From positions 62,001 to 126,000 of the forward strand of contig NZ_JAVJSX010000024.1 of NCBI RefSeq assembly GCF_040219215.1: a DNA stretch of 64,000 bases. The letters run 5' to 3'. Position 1 is the first letter of the stretch. Each line of letters opens with the position of its first letter. The DNA comes from Thalassobaculum_A sp040219215. Its GTDB lineage: Bacteria > Pseudomonadota > Alphaproteobacteria > Thalassobaculales > Thalassobaculaceae. Of this stretch, positions 25,134 through 33,988 are shown piece after piece. The notes below the pieces were generated by a model. The model was not told the origin of the DNA, did not search any database, and saw only the letters and a program-made list of their open reading frames with translations. Both the position numbers and the translations under genes were made by a program.

Positions 25134-26584
25134 TCGCGGAACTCCGGCCCGGCCCGCACCGTGCCCCAGAAACCATCCGGCGTGTCGAGCATCGAGCGGA
25201 AACCTGTACGCTCCAGCATCAGTTCGGTCTCGCGTTGCGCCTCGTCCAGCACCGCGCCCTCATCGACGCGGGTGGGCTTGCGATCCTCGAGCACGACCTC
25301 GCCATCGACGATCACGGTGTGCACGTCGTTGCCGTTGGCGAAGTAGACCAGCCGGAACACCGGCATGTTGAACGGATAGAGGTGGGGGCGCCGCAGGTCG
25401 ACCAGCACCACGTCGGCCTTCTTGCCAACCTCCAGCGATCCGATCTCCGCGTCCAGCCCGAGCGCCCGCGCCGCGTCGATCGTGACCATCTCCAGGGTCT
25501 TGCCGGGCGGCAGCCAGCTCGGATCCCGATGAAAGGTCCGGTGGTAGTGCATGCACTGCTGCATGTGGCGGAACAGGTCCCCGGAACGGTCGGGTGCCGT
25601 GGCGTCGGAGCCGATGCAAACCGTGACGCCGGCCTCCATCAGTTCGGTCACCGGACAGCGCGCCAGGATCGCCGCCACCGCGCTCGGGTTGTGGACGATC
25701 CGGGTGTCGGTCTCGGCGCAGATCGCAACCTCCTCCCCGGTCAGCCCGGTGGCGTGCGACAGCAGCGCATCGGGTCCGAGTAGTCCGAGGGCGTGGGCGA
25801 ATTTCACGCTGCCGGTCGTGTGGCCATCCTGGGTGAACACCAGCCCCCGGTCGCGCGACAGGGTGCGCATCGCCACCGCCTGCGCCTTGGCCTCTCCGAG
25901 CATCTCGGCTCCCAACTCGGCGACGTGCTCGTCGCGCAGGGTCGGGGTGATCAGCGCGATGCGGATCCGTCCGCCGTGGGTGTCGTGCCAGTCGTCGATC
26001 AGGGTGCGGCATGTCGCCAGCTGGTCAGCAAACGTCACCATGCGATCCTGACTGGACCCACCCTGCCAGCGGGCATAGCGGCGCGGGTGCGGCGGGCGGG
26101 TGGAGCCGACGGCAACCACCGAGCGGGTGCCGACCTCGACCACCCCGGCGCAGTGCGCGGCCCCATAGGCCGGCTCGTCGGTGCGCATAATCGTGTCGCC
26201 GCCGCCGAGCAGGGACACACCGGTCGTCACTCCGAACTTCAGGCGCTCCAGGGCGGCCAGCTTGGCCTCCGCGTGCCAGAACGCCTCGGTCGAGGCCACG
26301 GTGTAGACCGTCTCGCAGGCCTGGTACCACAGCGCGCCGTTGCCGCCGCCCATGGTCTTGATCAGGCCGTGCCCGGCGTGGGCATGCCCGTCCACCAGTC
26401 CGGGCATCACCGCCTTGCCGCGCGCATCGATCACCTTCGGAGCGGAATGCCGGGTGGTAACCTCTGCGGTCGACCCGACGGCGACGATCCGATCCTTCTC
26501 GATCGCCACAGCGCCGTCCTCGATCACCCGTCGTTGCCCGTCGATCGTGACGACGATGCCGTTGACGATGAGCGTGTCGGCCAT
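25130..26584 (-). CDS. Amidohydrolase, TrzA/SsnA-like (metal-dependent deaminase/hydrolase)
   Basis: 484 residues of the TIM-barrel amidohydrolase superfamily. An N-terminal beta domain (TLIVNGIVVTIDGQRRVIEDG) leads to the metal pair His67 and His69 in LVDGHAHAG; later come LLSHATGLTGEE and the metal aspartate in CIGSDATAPDRSG, ending in the closing beta segment EVGKKADVVLVDLRRPH. Members deaminate or dechlorinate purines, pyrimidines, guanidines or triazines in the cytoplasm. The substrate is open. It stands alone, 94 bases from the MATE gene's stop, and converges on the GntR gene with overlapping stop codons. Confidence 0.88.
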   Translation of the reverse strand: MADTLIVNGIVVTIDGQRRVIEDGAVAIEKDRIVAVGSTAEVTTRHSAPKVIDARGKAVMPGLVDGHAHAGHGLIKTMGGGNGALWYQACETVYTVASTEAFWHAEAKLAALERLKFGVTTGVSLLGGGDTIMRTDEPAYGAAHCAGVVEVGTRSVVAVGSTRPPHPRRYARWQGGSSQDRMVTFADQLATCRTLIDDWHDTHGGRIRIALITPTLRDEHVAELGAEMLGEAKAQAVAMRTLSRDRGLVFTQDGHTTGSVKFAHALGLLGPDALLSHATGLTGEEVAICAETDTRIVHNPSAVAAILARCPVTELMEAGVTVCIGSDATAPDRSGDLFRHMQQCMHYHRTFHRDPSWLPPGKTLEMVTIDAARALGLDAEIGSLEVGKKADVVLVDLRRPHLYPFNMPVFRLVYFANGNDVHTVIVDGEVVLEDRKPTRVDEGAVLDEAQRETELMLERTGFRSMLDTPDGFWGTVRAGPEFRD

Positions 26585-26678
26585 GGTGGATCTCCGGAAC
26601 AGGAAGGGGCGGGCGTGTCGGCAGCAGCCTCCTACCGGCAGCGGCCGAACTCAACCCGCAAGATTCGCAAGCGATTGG

Positions 26679-28076
26679 CTATCCGGCTGAACCACGAAAC
26701 CAGGCACCGCCACTGATCGCCACCGCCATCGTGGCTCCATAGACGACAAGGCCAAGGGCAACCGCCGCGAACAGCCAATCGATCGAACCGGTCAGGCGCA
26801 ACGCCAACCAGCCGCCGCCCATCGCGACGAGCAAGCGCAGGAACCCGCTGCACAGCGGCCACAGCAGGCGTCCCGCCCCTTGCGAGGCGAAGTACAACGC
26901 TAGGCCGAGACCGAAGAAGCCGTAGGACGGCCCGACGATCCGCAGATAGGCGCTCCCGGCCTCGATCATTGCCGGTTCCGCACTGAACAGCGCCAGCCAG
27001 GCCTGCGGCCAGATCGCGGCAGCCAGACCGATCGTTTCGGTCAGCGCGAACGCCAAGCCCCCGCCGATCACCGCGATGCGCAGCGCCCGCTCCTGGTTTC
27101 CGGCACCGATGTTCGTGCCGACCAGCGCCACCAGCGGGGCGCCGAGACCGAAGACCAGGGGTACCAGCAGGTACTCCAGCCGGACGGCCGTGCCGAACCC
27201 GGCGATGGCATCGGTGCCGGCGGCACTGGCGACCAACCCGGTCACCACCGCGACCGTCACGTTGGTCTGCAGCGAGGTAATCGACCCCACCGCTCCGATT
27301 CGCAGGATGTCGCGGAGCGGCAGCCAGCGCAGCCGAACCCATCGGAACCGTGCAAGATTGCGGCCGGCCAGGATATACCAGCCGAGCACCGCCGTGCCGG
27401 CGGCGTAGTACAGCACCAGCGCCGCGCCGCCGCCCGCGATGCCCATCGCCGGAATCGGCCCCAGTCCGAAGATCAGCACCGGCGACAGCGGCACCAGCAG
27501 CACGACCCCGCCGCAGATCACCAGGGCCGGCACCAGCATGTTGCCGGTGCCGCGGATCACGCTTGCCAACCCGTTCATCACCCACAGCAAGGCGTTGCCA
27601 CCGAACACCACGGCGGAATAGATCACCGCCGCCTCAAGCGCTGCGCCTTCGCCGCCGAGCAGGCCGTACAAGGATCGGCCGTACAGCAGCATCAACCCCG
27701 AGACTGCGAGGCCGAGCACCACGTTGATCGCGATTGCGTGCAGGACCAGCGCGTCGGCCTCATCGCGCCGGTCGCCACCCAGGGCGCGGGCGATCGCCGA
27801 GGAGATGCCGCCGCCCATCGCACCGGCCGAGATCATCTGGGTGAGCATCAGCACCGGGAACACCAGCGCCATGCCGGCCAGCGCGTCGGTGCCGAGATGC
27901 GACACCCACCAGGTCTCGATCAGCCCGGTCGACGCCTGAGCCACCATGATCAGGACGTTCGGCCACGCCATGCGCAGCAGCATCGGCACGATCGGATCGT
28001 TCAGCATCCGCTGGGTGCGCGCGTTCATCCGCGATGCCGGCACCGTCACTGGCGGCATCTTTGCGTCGACGTTCAT
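26679..28076 (-). CDS. MATE family efflux transporter
   Basis: 465 residues with about 12 membrane helices in two MatE repeats; QASTGLIETWWVSHLGTDALAGMALVFP in the first half and FGTAVRLEYLLVPLVFGLGAPLVALVGTNIGAG in the second are the recognisable MATE blocks. It would exchange cations for organic substrates or drugs at the inner membrane. The ATG at 28076 overlaps the stop of the HxlR regulator (ATGA), so regulator and pump form a coupled pair and the pump is probably under that regulator's control. The open frame upstream of 28076 only shadows the HxlR gene. Confidence 0.92.
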   Translation of the reverse strand: MNVDAKMPPVTVPASRMNARTQRMLNDPIVPMLLRMAWPNVLIMVAQASTGLIETWWVSHLGTDALAGMALVFPVLMLTQMISAGAMGGGISSAIARALGGDRRDEADALVLHAIAINVVLGLAVSGLMLLYGRSLYGLLGGEGAALEAAVIYSAVVFGGNALLWVMNGLASVIRGTGNMLVPALVICGGVVLLVPLSPVLIFGLGPIPAMGIAGGGAALVLYYAAGTAVLGWYILAGRNLARFRWVRLRWLPLRDILRIGAVGSITSLQTNVTVAVVTGLVASAAGTDAIAGFGTAVRLEYLLVPLVFGLGAPLVALVGTNIGAGNQERALRIAVIGGGLAFALTETIGLAAAIWPQAWLALFSAEPAMIEAGSAYLRIVGPSYGFFGLGLALYFASQGAGRLLWPLCSGFLRLLVAMGGGWLALRLTGSIDWLFAAVALGLVVYGATMAVAISGGAWFRGSAG

Positions 28077-28588
28077 GAGGGCGCCTTCACGGAGTCGGCC
28101 GCCTTCGGATCGCGCCCGTCGTAGCGGCGGCGGACCCGATGATCGGCCGCCGGACCGGGGGCCGAGCGGAACACCGGATCGCTGAGCGGCAGCCCGCTGA
28201 CCCGATCCACCAGCACCGGATCGGCAGTCTCGCCGGTTTCGCGGTTGACGATCAGCACACTGGCACCTTCCGGGGCGAAGTGGCGGTTGCCCCAGGCCAG
28301 CATCGCCTGCAGCACCGGCCGGAACTCCCGTCCGCACTCGGTCGGCACATACTCGTCGCGCGGTGGCCGCTCGCTGTAGCGCCGCCGCTCCAGGAGGCCG
28401 GTTTCCACAAGGGAATTCAGCCGCCGGGTCAGCATGTTCGGCGCGATCCCCAGGCTCTTCTGGAACTCGTCGAACCGGGTCAATCCGTGGAGCGCGTCCC
28501 GCATGATCAGGATGCTCCACCACTCGCCCACCCGCTCAAGGCTGCGGGCGATCGGACACGGCAAGTTGCCAAAGCTTTTCCGCTGCAT
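28073..28588 (-). CDS. HxlR family transcriptional regulator, copy 1
   Basis: 171 residues starting MQRKSFGNLPCPIARSLERV, the standard HxlR opening with a single sensing-type cysteine, followed by the winged helix (WWSILIMRDALHG, FDEFQKSLGIAPNMLTRRLNSLVETGLLERRRY) and a longer C-terminal tail (after residue 105) that may bind a ligand. Such proteins are dimeric sensors of electrophiles or aldehydes. The ATG at 28588 is preferred to 28603 on family grounds. A perfect 7-base inverted repeat 10 bases upstream is a likely operator, and the MATE pump it overlaps is the likely target. Confidence 0.88.
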   Translation of the reverse strand: MQRKSFGNLPCPIARSLERVGEWWSILIMRDALHGLTRFDEFQKSLGIAPNMLTRRLNSLVETGLLERRRYSERPPRDEYVPTECGREFRPVLQAMLAWGNRHFAPEGASVLIVNRETGETADPVLVDRVSGLPLSDPVFRSAPGPAADHRVRRRYDGRDPKAADSVKAPS

Positions 28589-28598
28589 GAGCGGACCG

Positions 28599-28622
28599 TG
28601 CATCAGTTACTATCATGATGCA
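28599..28622. promoter_or_regulatory. Inverted repeat before the HxlR-MATE operon
   Basis: TGCATCA (28599-28605) and TGATGCA (28616-28622) form a perfect 7-base inverted repeat with a 10-base spacer in AT-rich DNA directly before the regulator start. Arm spacing of about 17 bases suits a dimeric winged-helix regulator. Operator role is inferred. Confidence 0.55.
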
Positions 28623-28840
28623 AGTTAGAATTCTTTGCCGGTTCGACGGACTAAATACGCCATGGGGCCATCGGCCGTGGAGCGTCCGCCTGCCGGCCTG
28701 GAAACAGCACTGCCCACGCGACGACGCCGCCCGCCATCGCACGACAAGATGGAGCAAAATTCTCTGCGGTTCGGATCGAAGGATGGATTCCCAGGACGAC
28801 CTATAGGCCGTCGAATGCAGGCACGACCTAACTCGGCTCT
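28623..28840. other. Intergenic region with no supported gene
   Basis: 218 bases between the HxlR operator and the GntR gene's stop. Short frames exist on both strands, but none has a ribosome-binding site or resembles a known protein. No terminator hairpin was found. Confidence 0.6.
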
Positions 28841-29530
28841 TTACTCAGCCGCCTCGCGCCGCAGCAGCAGCCTTTGCTCGACCTTGGCCAGATGCCGGCG
28901 CATCGCGCGGGTCGCCTCCTCGACGTCGCGCTCCTCAATAGCAGCGACGATCGCTTCGTGGTCCCCGAAGCTATGGTGGTCGGCTGGCGGTTGAGCAGGC
29001 TGGTCCCGCAGGCGACCCCAGACAACGGTGCGTCGGATCGCGTTGAGCGAGTCGAACAGAGACAGCAGAACGACGTTCCGCGCAGCCTCGGCCACCGCAC
29101 GGTGCAGGCGGTTGTCCCAGTTCTCGTACTGTCGCCAGGACTCCGCCCGGCGCGCGCCGGACAGGCAGCGGTGCATCTCGTCGATATCCTCGGTGGTGGC
29201 CTGCAGCGCCGCCTCGCCCGTCAACAGCGGCTCGATCAGCAGGCGGGCACGCATCACCTCTGACGGATTGGTTTGACCCGCGACGGCGGCAATGGTCGAA
29301 AGCTCCTCGACCGGGCGGGTACCGATGAACGTACCCTTGCCGACGTGGCGCCAGAGATCGCCGGCCGATTCCAGTGTCGCCAGCGCCTTGCGCAACTCGC
29401 CGCGCGGAACCCCCAGCAGATCGCAGAGCTCCCGCTCTGGAGGCAGCCTGGAGTTATCCGGCAGATGGCGTTGCGCCAAATAGGCCTTGAGCTGCGTCAG
29501 GGCGCTCTGTCCGCCATCCATTCCGATCAC
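28841..29530 (-). CDS. GntR family regulator, FCD subfamily (ABC operon)
   Basis: 229 residues. The N-terminal winged helix spans about 10-70 (LKAYLAQRHLPDNSRLPPERELCDLLGVPRGELRKALATLESAG) and the FCD domain about 90-215, with RARLLIEPLLTGEAAL, the metal-site NWDNRLHRAVAEAARN and HHSFGDHEAIVAAIEERD. It is divergent from the ABC importer operon, and a nested inverted repeat lies in the intergenic region, so it probably controls that operon in response to the imported compound or a product (inference). The first codon is GTG; an ATG at 29521 is the alternative. Confidence 0.9.
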   Translation of the reverse strand: MIGMDGGQSALTQLKAYLAQRHLPDNSRLPPERELCDLLGVPRGELRKALATLESAGDLWRHVGKGTFIGTRPVEELSTIAAVAGQTNPSEVMRARLLIEPLLTGEAALQATTEDIDEMHRCLSGARRAESWRQYENWDNRLHRAVAEAARNVVLLSLFDSLNAIRRTVVWGRLRDQPAQPPADHHSFGDHEAIVAAIEERDVEEATRAMRRHLAKVEQRLLLRREAAE

Positions 29531-29604
29531 CCAGCCCCGAAATCAGAGTCCACGCCTTGATGCCACCCATTACTCTGGCCACTCCTCGACCGTCAAGAAT
29601 CCTG

Positions 29605-29632
29605 ATTGGTCAAATTCATTTGCTTAACCAAT
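29605..29632. promoter_or_regulatory. Nested inverted repeat between GntR gene and ABC operon
   Basis: ATTGGT (29605-29610) pairs with ACCAAT (29627-29632); inside, CAAAT (29611-29615) pairs with ATTTG (29618-29622) around a 2-base centre. Both repeats are perfect and sit in the most AT-rich part of the divergent intergenic region, 88 bases before the substrate-binding protein gene. A GntR-FCD operator is the simplest reading. Confidence 0.55.
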
Positions 29633-29719
29633 TTGAAAATGGTTACGCTCGAACCAAGGCTGCGGAATCGGCAGATACACGCCTAACGAGCAACCACGCG
29701 GCCGTGGGAGGAAGCAGCG

Positions 29720-30715
29720 ATGAACATGATGGTCAGCAGAACAATGCGTGGTCTGGCACTCGCTGCGGGCGTCACCGCGATGCTGGCTACGGCCGGTCCT
29801 GCCGCCGCCGCAGGCAAAGTGCGTGTCGCCCTCGGCGACGTACTCTCGGTGGAGACGCTGGCCGTCGCGATTGCGCTGGAACGAGCCAAGGACCGCGGCG
29901 TCGACTACGAGATGACCGCCTTCGCCAAGGAGGAACTGGCGATTCAGTCGATCGTCAACGGCCAGATGGACATCGGGATCGGCACGCCATACTCGGTCAT
30001 CCAGAAGTCCAAGGTGCCGCTGAAGATTGTCTTTCAGATGTCGCGACTGGTGTTCTTTCCGGTCGTCAGCAACAAGTACCCGGACTGGAAGTCACTGAAC
30101 GGACAGCCTTTTACCTTCCACGCCCGCGGCACCGGAACCGAGGCCATCGGCAACATCATCGCGAAGCGGGAAGGCATCCAGTTTGGCGATCGCAGCTACG
30201 TCCCGGGGTCGGAGAACCGGATCATCGCCATGATGAACGGCCAGATCGACGCAACCATCGTCGACCTCGCCAACAAGAACCTGCTGATGTCCAAGGCGTC
30301 CGACCGGTTCCACGTGCTGCCCGGCCTCGACGATCCGGCCAGCGACGAGCTGATCTTCGCGAGTGCCGGCTGGCTGAAGGACAACCAGCAGGCCGCCGAC
30401 ATCATCGTAGAGGAACTGCTGCGACTGTGGCGGGACATGAAGTCCAATCCCGCCATTGTCGAAGAGGAACGCGCCAAGCGCGGCCTGCTCAGCGACCAGC
30501 CGAAGGAGATCCTTGCCGAGGTTGTCCCGTTCTACACTGAAGGAGCCAAGGAAGGCCTGTTCGATCCGAAAGGCGGCGGCGCCAAGGCGGCCAAGGCCGA
30601 CTTCGACTTCTACACCGAGGCTGGCCAGATGCAGGGACCGGCATCGAGCCTGAAGGTCGGGGACTACTGGGACCTGGGTCCTCTGGAAAGAGCGGCGAAG
30701 AAGCTTGGCGGGTGA
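29720..30715 (+). CDS. ABC transporter substrate-binding protein (NMT1/SsuA-like)
   Basis: 331 residues with a Sec signal peptide (VSRTMRGLALAAGVTAMLATAGPAAAAG, cleavage near residue 31) and the NMT1/TauA-type binding fold: KVRVALGDVLSVETLAVAIALER, ELAIQSIVNGQMDIGIGTPYSVI and the hinge region FTFHARGTGTEAIGNIIAKREG. Such periplasmic proteins deliver sulfonates, nitrates, pyrimidine precursors or aromatic acids. GGAGG lies 8 bases before the ATG. It is the first gene of an importer operon with two permeases, one ATPase and a hydrolase; its stop overlaps the permease GTG start (GTGA). The ligand is unknown. Confidence 0.88.
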   Translation: MNMMVSRTMRGLALAAGVTAMLATAGPAAAAGKVRVALGDVLSVETLAVAIALERAKDRGVDYEMTAFAKEELAIQSIVNGQMDIGIGTPYSVIQKSKVPLKIVFQMSRLVFFPVVSNKYPDWKSLNGQPFTFHARGTGTEAIGNIIAKREGIQFGDRSYVPGSENRIIAMMNGQIDATIVDLANKNLLMSKASDRFHVLPGLDDPASDELIFASAGWLKDNQQAADIIVEELLRLWRDMKSNPAIVEEERAKRGLLSDQPKEILAEVVPFYTEGAKEGLFDPKGGGAKAAKADFDFYTEAGQMQGPASSLKVGDYWDLGPLERAAKKLGG

Positions 30716-31557
30716 CCGGACCGCACACCTCCGGCCCGGCGACTTCACCCACCGCCGGGCCTCCTTTGCTTCTCCGACAACGGGCCCCGATCATCGTGAA
30801 CGCGATCCTTACCCACGCCATTAGCCTCCGGCTGCTCTCGGTGATCGTCGTCTGTGGCGCCTGGGAGTACGGCGGGCGGGTGCCGATCAGCCCGGCGTTT
30901 CCGACCTTCGGGGAAACCATGGCCGCCCTGGGCGGTCTGCTGGCCGACGGATCGTTGCAGCAGGCGTTCCTGATCACCCTGCAACCGCTCGCCCTCGGCC
31001 TGTTGATCTCCGTGGTCGTCGGGATCGCGCTGGGTGTCACCATGGGGTTGAGCCAGCCCGCCGAGTGGCTCGGCTCGCCGCTGTTCATCATCGCCCAGTC
31101 GGCCCCCCTGGCGGCGCTGATCCCGATCCTGACCTTCGCCTACGGCATCGGCCTGACCTCGAAGGTTCTGACGGTGTGCATCATGGCAATGCCGGTGATC
31201 GTACTGAACTCGCTGAACGCGGTACGCCACACCCCAGCCAACCTGCTGGAGATGTGCCACGCCTTCCTCGGCAACCGAGCCCAGGTGATCTGGAAGATCA
31301 TTCTGCCGGCTGCTGCACCGGTGATCTTTGCCGGGCTGCGCCTCGGCTGCGCCGCCGGCTTTATCGGCGTCATCCTGGCCGAGCTGCTGATCACCCCGAC
31401 CGGGATCGGCGACATCATCACCTACAACCAATCGATCGCGGACTACCCGAAGATGTACGCCGCGATCTTCTCGATCATCGTGTTCTCGGTGCTGTTCATC
31501 GAACTGGTCGAACGGATGGAGATCACCTTGTTCCGACCGGAGAAACGCGCCGTATGA
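30712..31557 (+). CDS. ABC transporter permease, SsuC/TauC type (first of two)
   Basis: 281 residues with six hydrophobic segments and the BPD_transp_1 pattern; the ATPase-docking EAA loop is LLEMCHAFLGNRAQVIWKIILPAAAPVIFAGLRLG (about residues 177-212). It begins with a GTG that overlaps the binding-protein stop. The N-terminal 35 residues, before the first membrane segment, are Pro/Ala-rich and not conserved in kind. It should pair with the second, distinct permease at 32362 or form its own dimer. The stop overlaps the ATPase ATG. Confidence 0.9.
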   Translation: MTGPHTSGPATSPTAGPPLLLRQRAPIIVNAILTHAISLRLLSVIVVCGAWEYGGRVPISPAFPTFGETMAALGGLLADGSLQQAFLITLQPLALGLLISVVVGIALGVTMGLSQPAEWLGSPLFIIAQSAPLAALIPILTFAYGIGLTSKVLTVCIMAMPVIVLNSLNAVRHTPANLLEMCHAFLGNRAQVIWKIILPAAAPVIFAGLRLGCAAGFIGVILAELLITPTGIGDIITYNQSIADYPKMYAAIFSIIVFSVLFIELVERMEITLFRPEKRAV

Positions 31558-32354
31558 CCGCCGTCGCCAAACCAACCTTCGCCGCCCAGCCGGCGCCTCC
31601 CACCGCCGTCCGGATTCGAGAGGTCACCAAGATCTATCCCGGCGGGGTCGAGGCACTCTCCGGAATCGATCTGGACATCCCGGAGGGGCGCCTGACGACC
31701 CTGCTCGGGCCATCGGGTTGCGGCAAGACCACGCTGCTGAAGATCATCGCCGGCCTGCTGCCGGCCACCAGCGGAACCGTGGAGGTGGACGGTGCGCTGG
31801 TCACCGGACCCGGCCCGGAGCGGGCCTTCGTATTCCAGGATTTCGCGCTGATGCCGTGGGCCACGGTGATGCGCAACGTCGCCTTCGGTCTCGAACTGCG
31901 CGGCGTTGCCAAGTCCGAGCGCGAGGCGGTGGCGGAGAAGTACATCGCCGCGGTCGGCCTGAAGGGCTTCGAGACCGCCTACCCGCACGCCCTGTCCGGC
32001 GGCATGCGCCAGAGGGTCGGGCTGGCCAGGGCGCTGGCCGTGGACGCCAAGGTCCTCCTCATGGACGAACCGTTCTCGGCTGTCGACGAGCAAACCCGTC
32101 GCAAGTTCCAGGAGGACATGCTGGATCTGGTGGCTCGCGAGCGGAAGACCTTCGTGTTCGTCACCCACTCGATCGAGGAGGCGGTCTACCTCTCGGACCG
32201 TATCGTTCTGCTGGCGCGTCGGCCGAGCCGGGTAACCACGATCGTGGAACCGGACATTCCTCGCGGCGCCGACGCGGACAGCATCCGCCGCGACCCGGTC
32301 TATCTCGACACGGTCGAGGAGATCTGGCGAGGCCTGAAGCAGTACCTGGATTGA
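31554..32354 (+). CDS. ABC transporter ATP-binding protein, SsuB/TauB type
   Basis: 266 residues with Walker A GPSGCGKTT (about 53-61), Q-loop FQDFALMPW, signature LSGGMRQRVGLARAL, Walker B VLLMDEPFSAVD and the H-loop FVTHSIEEAVYLSDR. It energises import through the two flanking permeases; only one ATPase is encoded in the operon, so it must serve both. The ATG at 31554 overlaps the permease stop; the much longer open frame upstream shadows the permease gene. TauB/SsuB-type ATPases accompany NMT1-type binding proteins, consistent with the first gene. Confidence 0.95.
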   Translation: MTAVAKPTFAAQPAPPTAVRIREVTKIYPGGVEALSGIDLDIPEGRLTTLLGPSGCGKTTLLKIIAGLLPATSGTVEVDGALVTGPGPERAFVFQDFALMPWATVMRNVAFGLELRGVAKSEREAVAEKYIAAVGLKGFETAYPHALSGGMRQRVGLARALAVDAKVLLMDEPFSAVDEQTRRKFQEDMLDLVARERKTFVFVTHSIEEAVYLSDRIVLLARRPSRVTTIVEPDIPRGADADSIRRDPVYLDTVEEIWRGLKQYLD

Positions 32355-32361
32355 GGAAGAG

Positions 32362-33117
32362 ATGATCATCGCCGGCTACCGCATCCCGCTGTTCGCCTCG
32401 CTGCTGGTCTGGGGGTTGATCTGGGAGCTGTTCGGCCAGTTGGGTGCGACCCTGGTGGTTCCGCCGCTGTCCGCCGTTCTGGATCGCATGGTCGAGATCG
32501 TCCCGACCAAGGTGTTTGCCAGCGCGTTGTGGATCACCGGCAAGGCGTTCTTTGCAGGCGTGCTGATCGCCGTGCTGGTGGGAGTGCCGCTCGGCGTGTG
32601 CATGGGACGCTCGGTGATCATGGACCGGCTGCTGCTGCCCTGGGTGAACCTGTTCCTTTCGGCACCGCTGACCGCGCTGGTCCCGGTGATCATGGTGCTG
32701 TTCGGGTTCGGGCAGACCACCATCATTCTCACGGTGGTGCTGTTCGCCATCTGGATCATCGTGCTCGATGCCCGCGCCGGAGTACGGGCGATCTCGCCGT
32801 CGCTGGTGGAAATGGCACACAGCTTTGGTGCGACGCGATGGCAGGCGTTCCGGCACATCTACATGTGGGCGGCACTGCCGGAGATCCTGTCGGGGGTTCG
32901 CCTCGGCATGATCCGCGCGGTCAAGGGAGTGGTGATCGGCCAGCTTCTGGTGTCGATCGTCGGATTTGGGCGGCTGTTCGAATTGTACTCGTCGCGGTTC
33001 CTGATGGAGCATTTCTGGGCGCTGCTGTTCGTCCTCTTCGCCTTTGCCTTTGCGATCAACGAAGGCCTCGCGTGGCTTGAGCGCAAGGTCGAGTACTACG
33101 CCGCGTCGCGCGGCTGA
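32362..33117 (+). CDS. ABC transporter permease, SsuC/TauC type (second of two)
   Basis: 251 residues, six hydrophobic segments, EAA loop LVEMAHSFGATRWQAFRHIYMWAALPEILSGVRLG (about 152-186). It is clearly diverged from the first permease although of the same family, suggesting a heterodimeric channel rather than a recent duplication. GAGGAAGAG directly precedes the ATG, 7 bases after the ATPase stop. It is followed by the fumarylacetoacetate-hydrolase-family gene after 24 bases. Confidence 0.9.
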   Translation: MIIAGYRIPLFASLLVWGLIWELFGQLGATLVVPPLSAVLDRMVEIVPTKVFASALWITGKAFFAGVLIAVLVGVPLGVCMGRSVIMDRLLLPWVNLFLSAPLTALVPVIMVLFGFGQTTIILTVVLFAIWIIVLDARAGVRAISPSLVEMAHSFGATRWQAFRHIYMWAALPEILSGVRLGMIRAVKGVVIGQLLVSIVGFGRLFELYSSRFLMEHFWALLFVLFAFAFAINEGLAWLERKVEYYAASRG

Positions 33118-33141
33118 TCCCCCACCTGGAGACAACCGTCC

Positions 33142-33828
33142 ATGACCACCGTTTTTCCCGCCGCCGCGCCCGCGACCCTTGCCGTTCGAGGCAGTGGCGT
33201 CGTCTTTCCGGTGCACCGCATCTACTGCGTCGGCCGCAACTACGCAGCCCACACCATCGAGATGGGCGGCGACCCGGATCGCGAGGATCCCTTCTTCTTC
33301 CAGAAGAACCCCGACAACCTGGTGCTTGGTGGTGCCGACTTCCCCTATCCGCCGAAGTCGAGCGACGTGCACCACGAAATCGAAATGGTGGTGGCGCTGC
33401 ACAAGGGCGGCAGCGACATTCCGCTGAAGGCGGCCATGGACTGCGTCTACGGCTACGCCGTCGGTTTGGACATGACACGGCGCGATCTGCAGGGTGCCTG
33501 CAAGCAGGCCGGCCGGCCGTGGGAGATCGGCAAGGCGTTCGAACACTCCGCTCCGTGCAGCGACCTGGCCCCCGCCTCCGAGATCGGCCATCCGGCAAAC
33601 GGCGCGATCTGGTTGAAGGTCAACGGCGAAACCCGACAGACCGGTGACCTGAACCAGATGATCTGGAAGGTGCCGGAAATGATCTCCTATCTGTCGGGCC
33701 TGTTCGAACTGCGGCCTGGCGACCTCATCATGTCCGGCACCCCGTCCGGGGTCGGACCGGTGCAGCGCGGCGATGTTCTGCACGGGCATGTCGACGGTGT
33801 CGGTGACCTGCATACAAAAGTAGTCTGA
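33142..33828 (+). CDS. Fumarylacetoacetate hydrolase family protein (fumarylpyruvate-hydrolase-like)
   Basis: 228 residues, the short FAH type: YCVGRNYAAHTIEMGG, metal-binding glutamates in HHEIEMVVALHKGG, VYGYAVGLDMTRRDLQ and the closing GDLIMSGTPSGVGPVQRGD. Small members cleave C-C bonds of acylpyruvates such as fumarylpyruvate in gentisate catabolism, or decarboxylate oxaloacetate. As the last gene of the importer operon (24 bases after the second permease), it suggests that the transported compound yields a beta-diketo acid or related intermediate. That link is inferred from position only. Confidence 0.88.
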   Translation: MTTVFPAAAPATLAVRGSGVVFPVHRIYCVGRNYAAHTIEMGGDPDREDPFFFQKNPDNLVLGGADFPYPPKSSDVHHEIEMVVALHKGGSDIPLKAAMDCVYGYAVGLDMTRRDLQGACKQAGRPWEIGKAFEHSAPCSDLAPASEIGHPANGAIWLKVNGETRQTGDLNQMIWKVPEMISYLSGLFELRPGDLIMSGTPSGVGPVQRGDVLHGHVDGVGDLHTKVV

Positions 33829-33889
33829 CCCGGCTGACGTCAGTTCACCGTTGTTTTTGACACCGTCGGGGACCGGCAGAGCCCACCGG

Positions 33890-33904
33890 TTAAGGATGCG
33901 TTAA
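33890..33904 (+). promoter_or_regulatory. TTAA-N7-TTAA (CtrA-type) box before a PAS_5 gene
   Basis: TTAA (33890-33893), seven bases, then TTAA (33901-33904), 85 bases before the ATG at 33989. This is the full consensus spacing of alphaproteobacterial CtrA sites. No ctrA gene is in the window. Confidence 0.5.
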
Positions 33905-33988
33905 GCTCAATCGGTCAGGTTGGCGCGAACACCGTGCGTTCGACGCGGCGAACCAATTCATGTGCGCGCCGCAGCGAGGGTGCTTGGA

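Noticed and set aside
32161..33813. 550-codon minus-strand frame over the ABC permease and FAH genes
   Set aside because: Shadow frame rich in His, Arg and Gln with no known domain; the plus-strand genes are certain.
33834..33843. Palindrome CTGACGTCAG after the FAH-family gene
   Set aside because: A single short palindrome without a T-run or partner site; not enough to call a terminator or operator.
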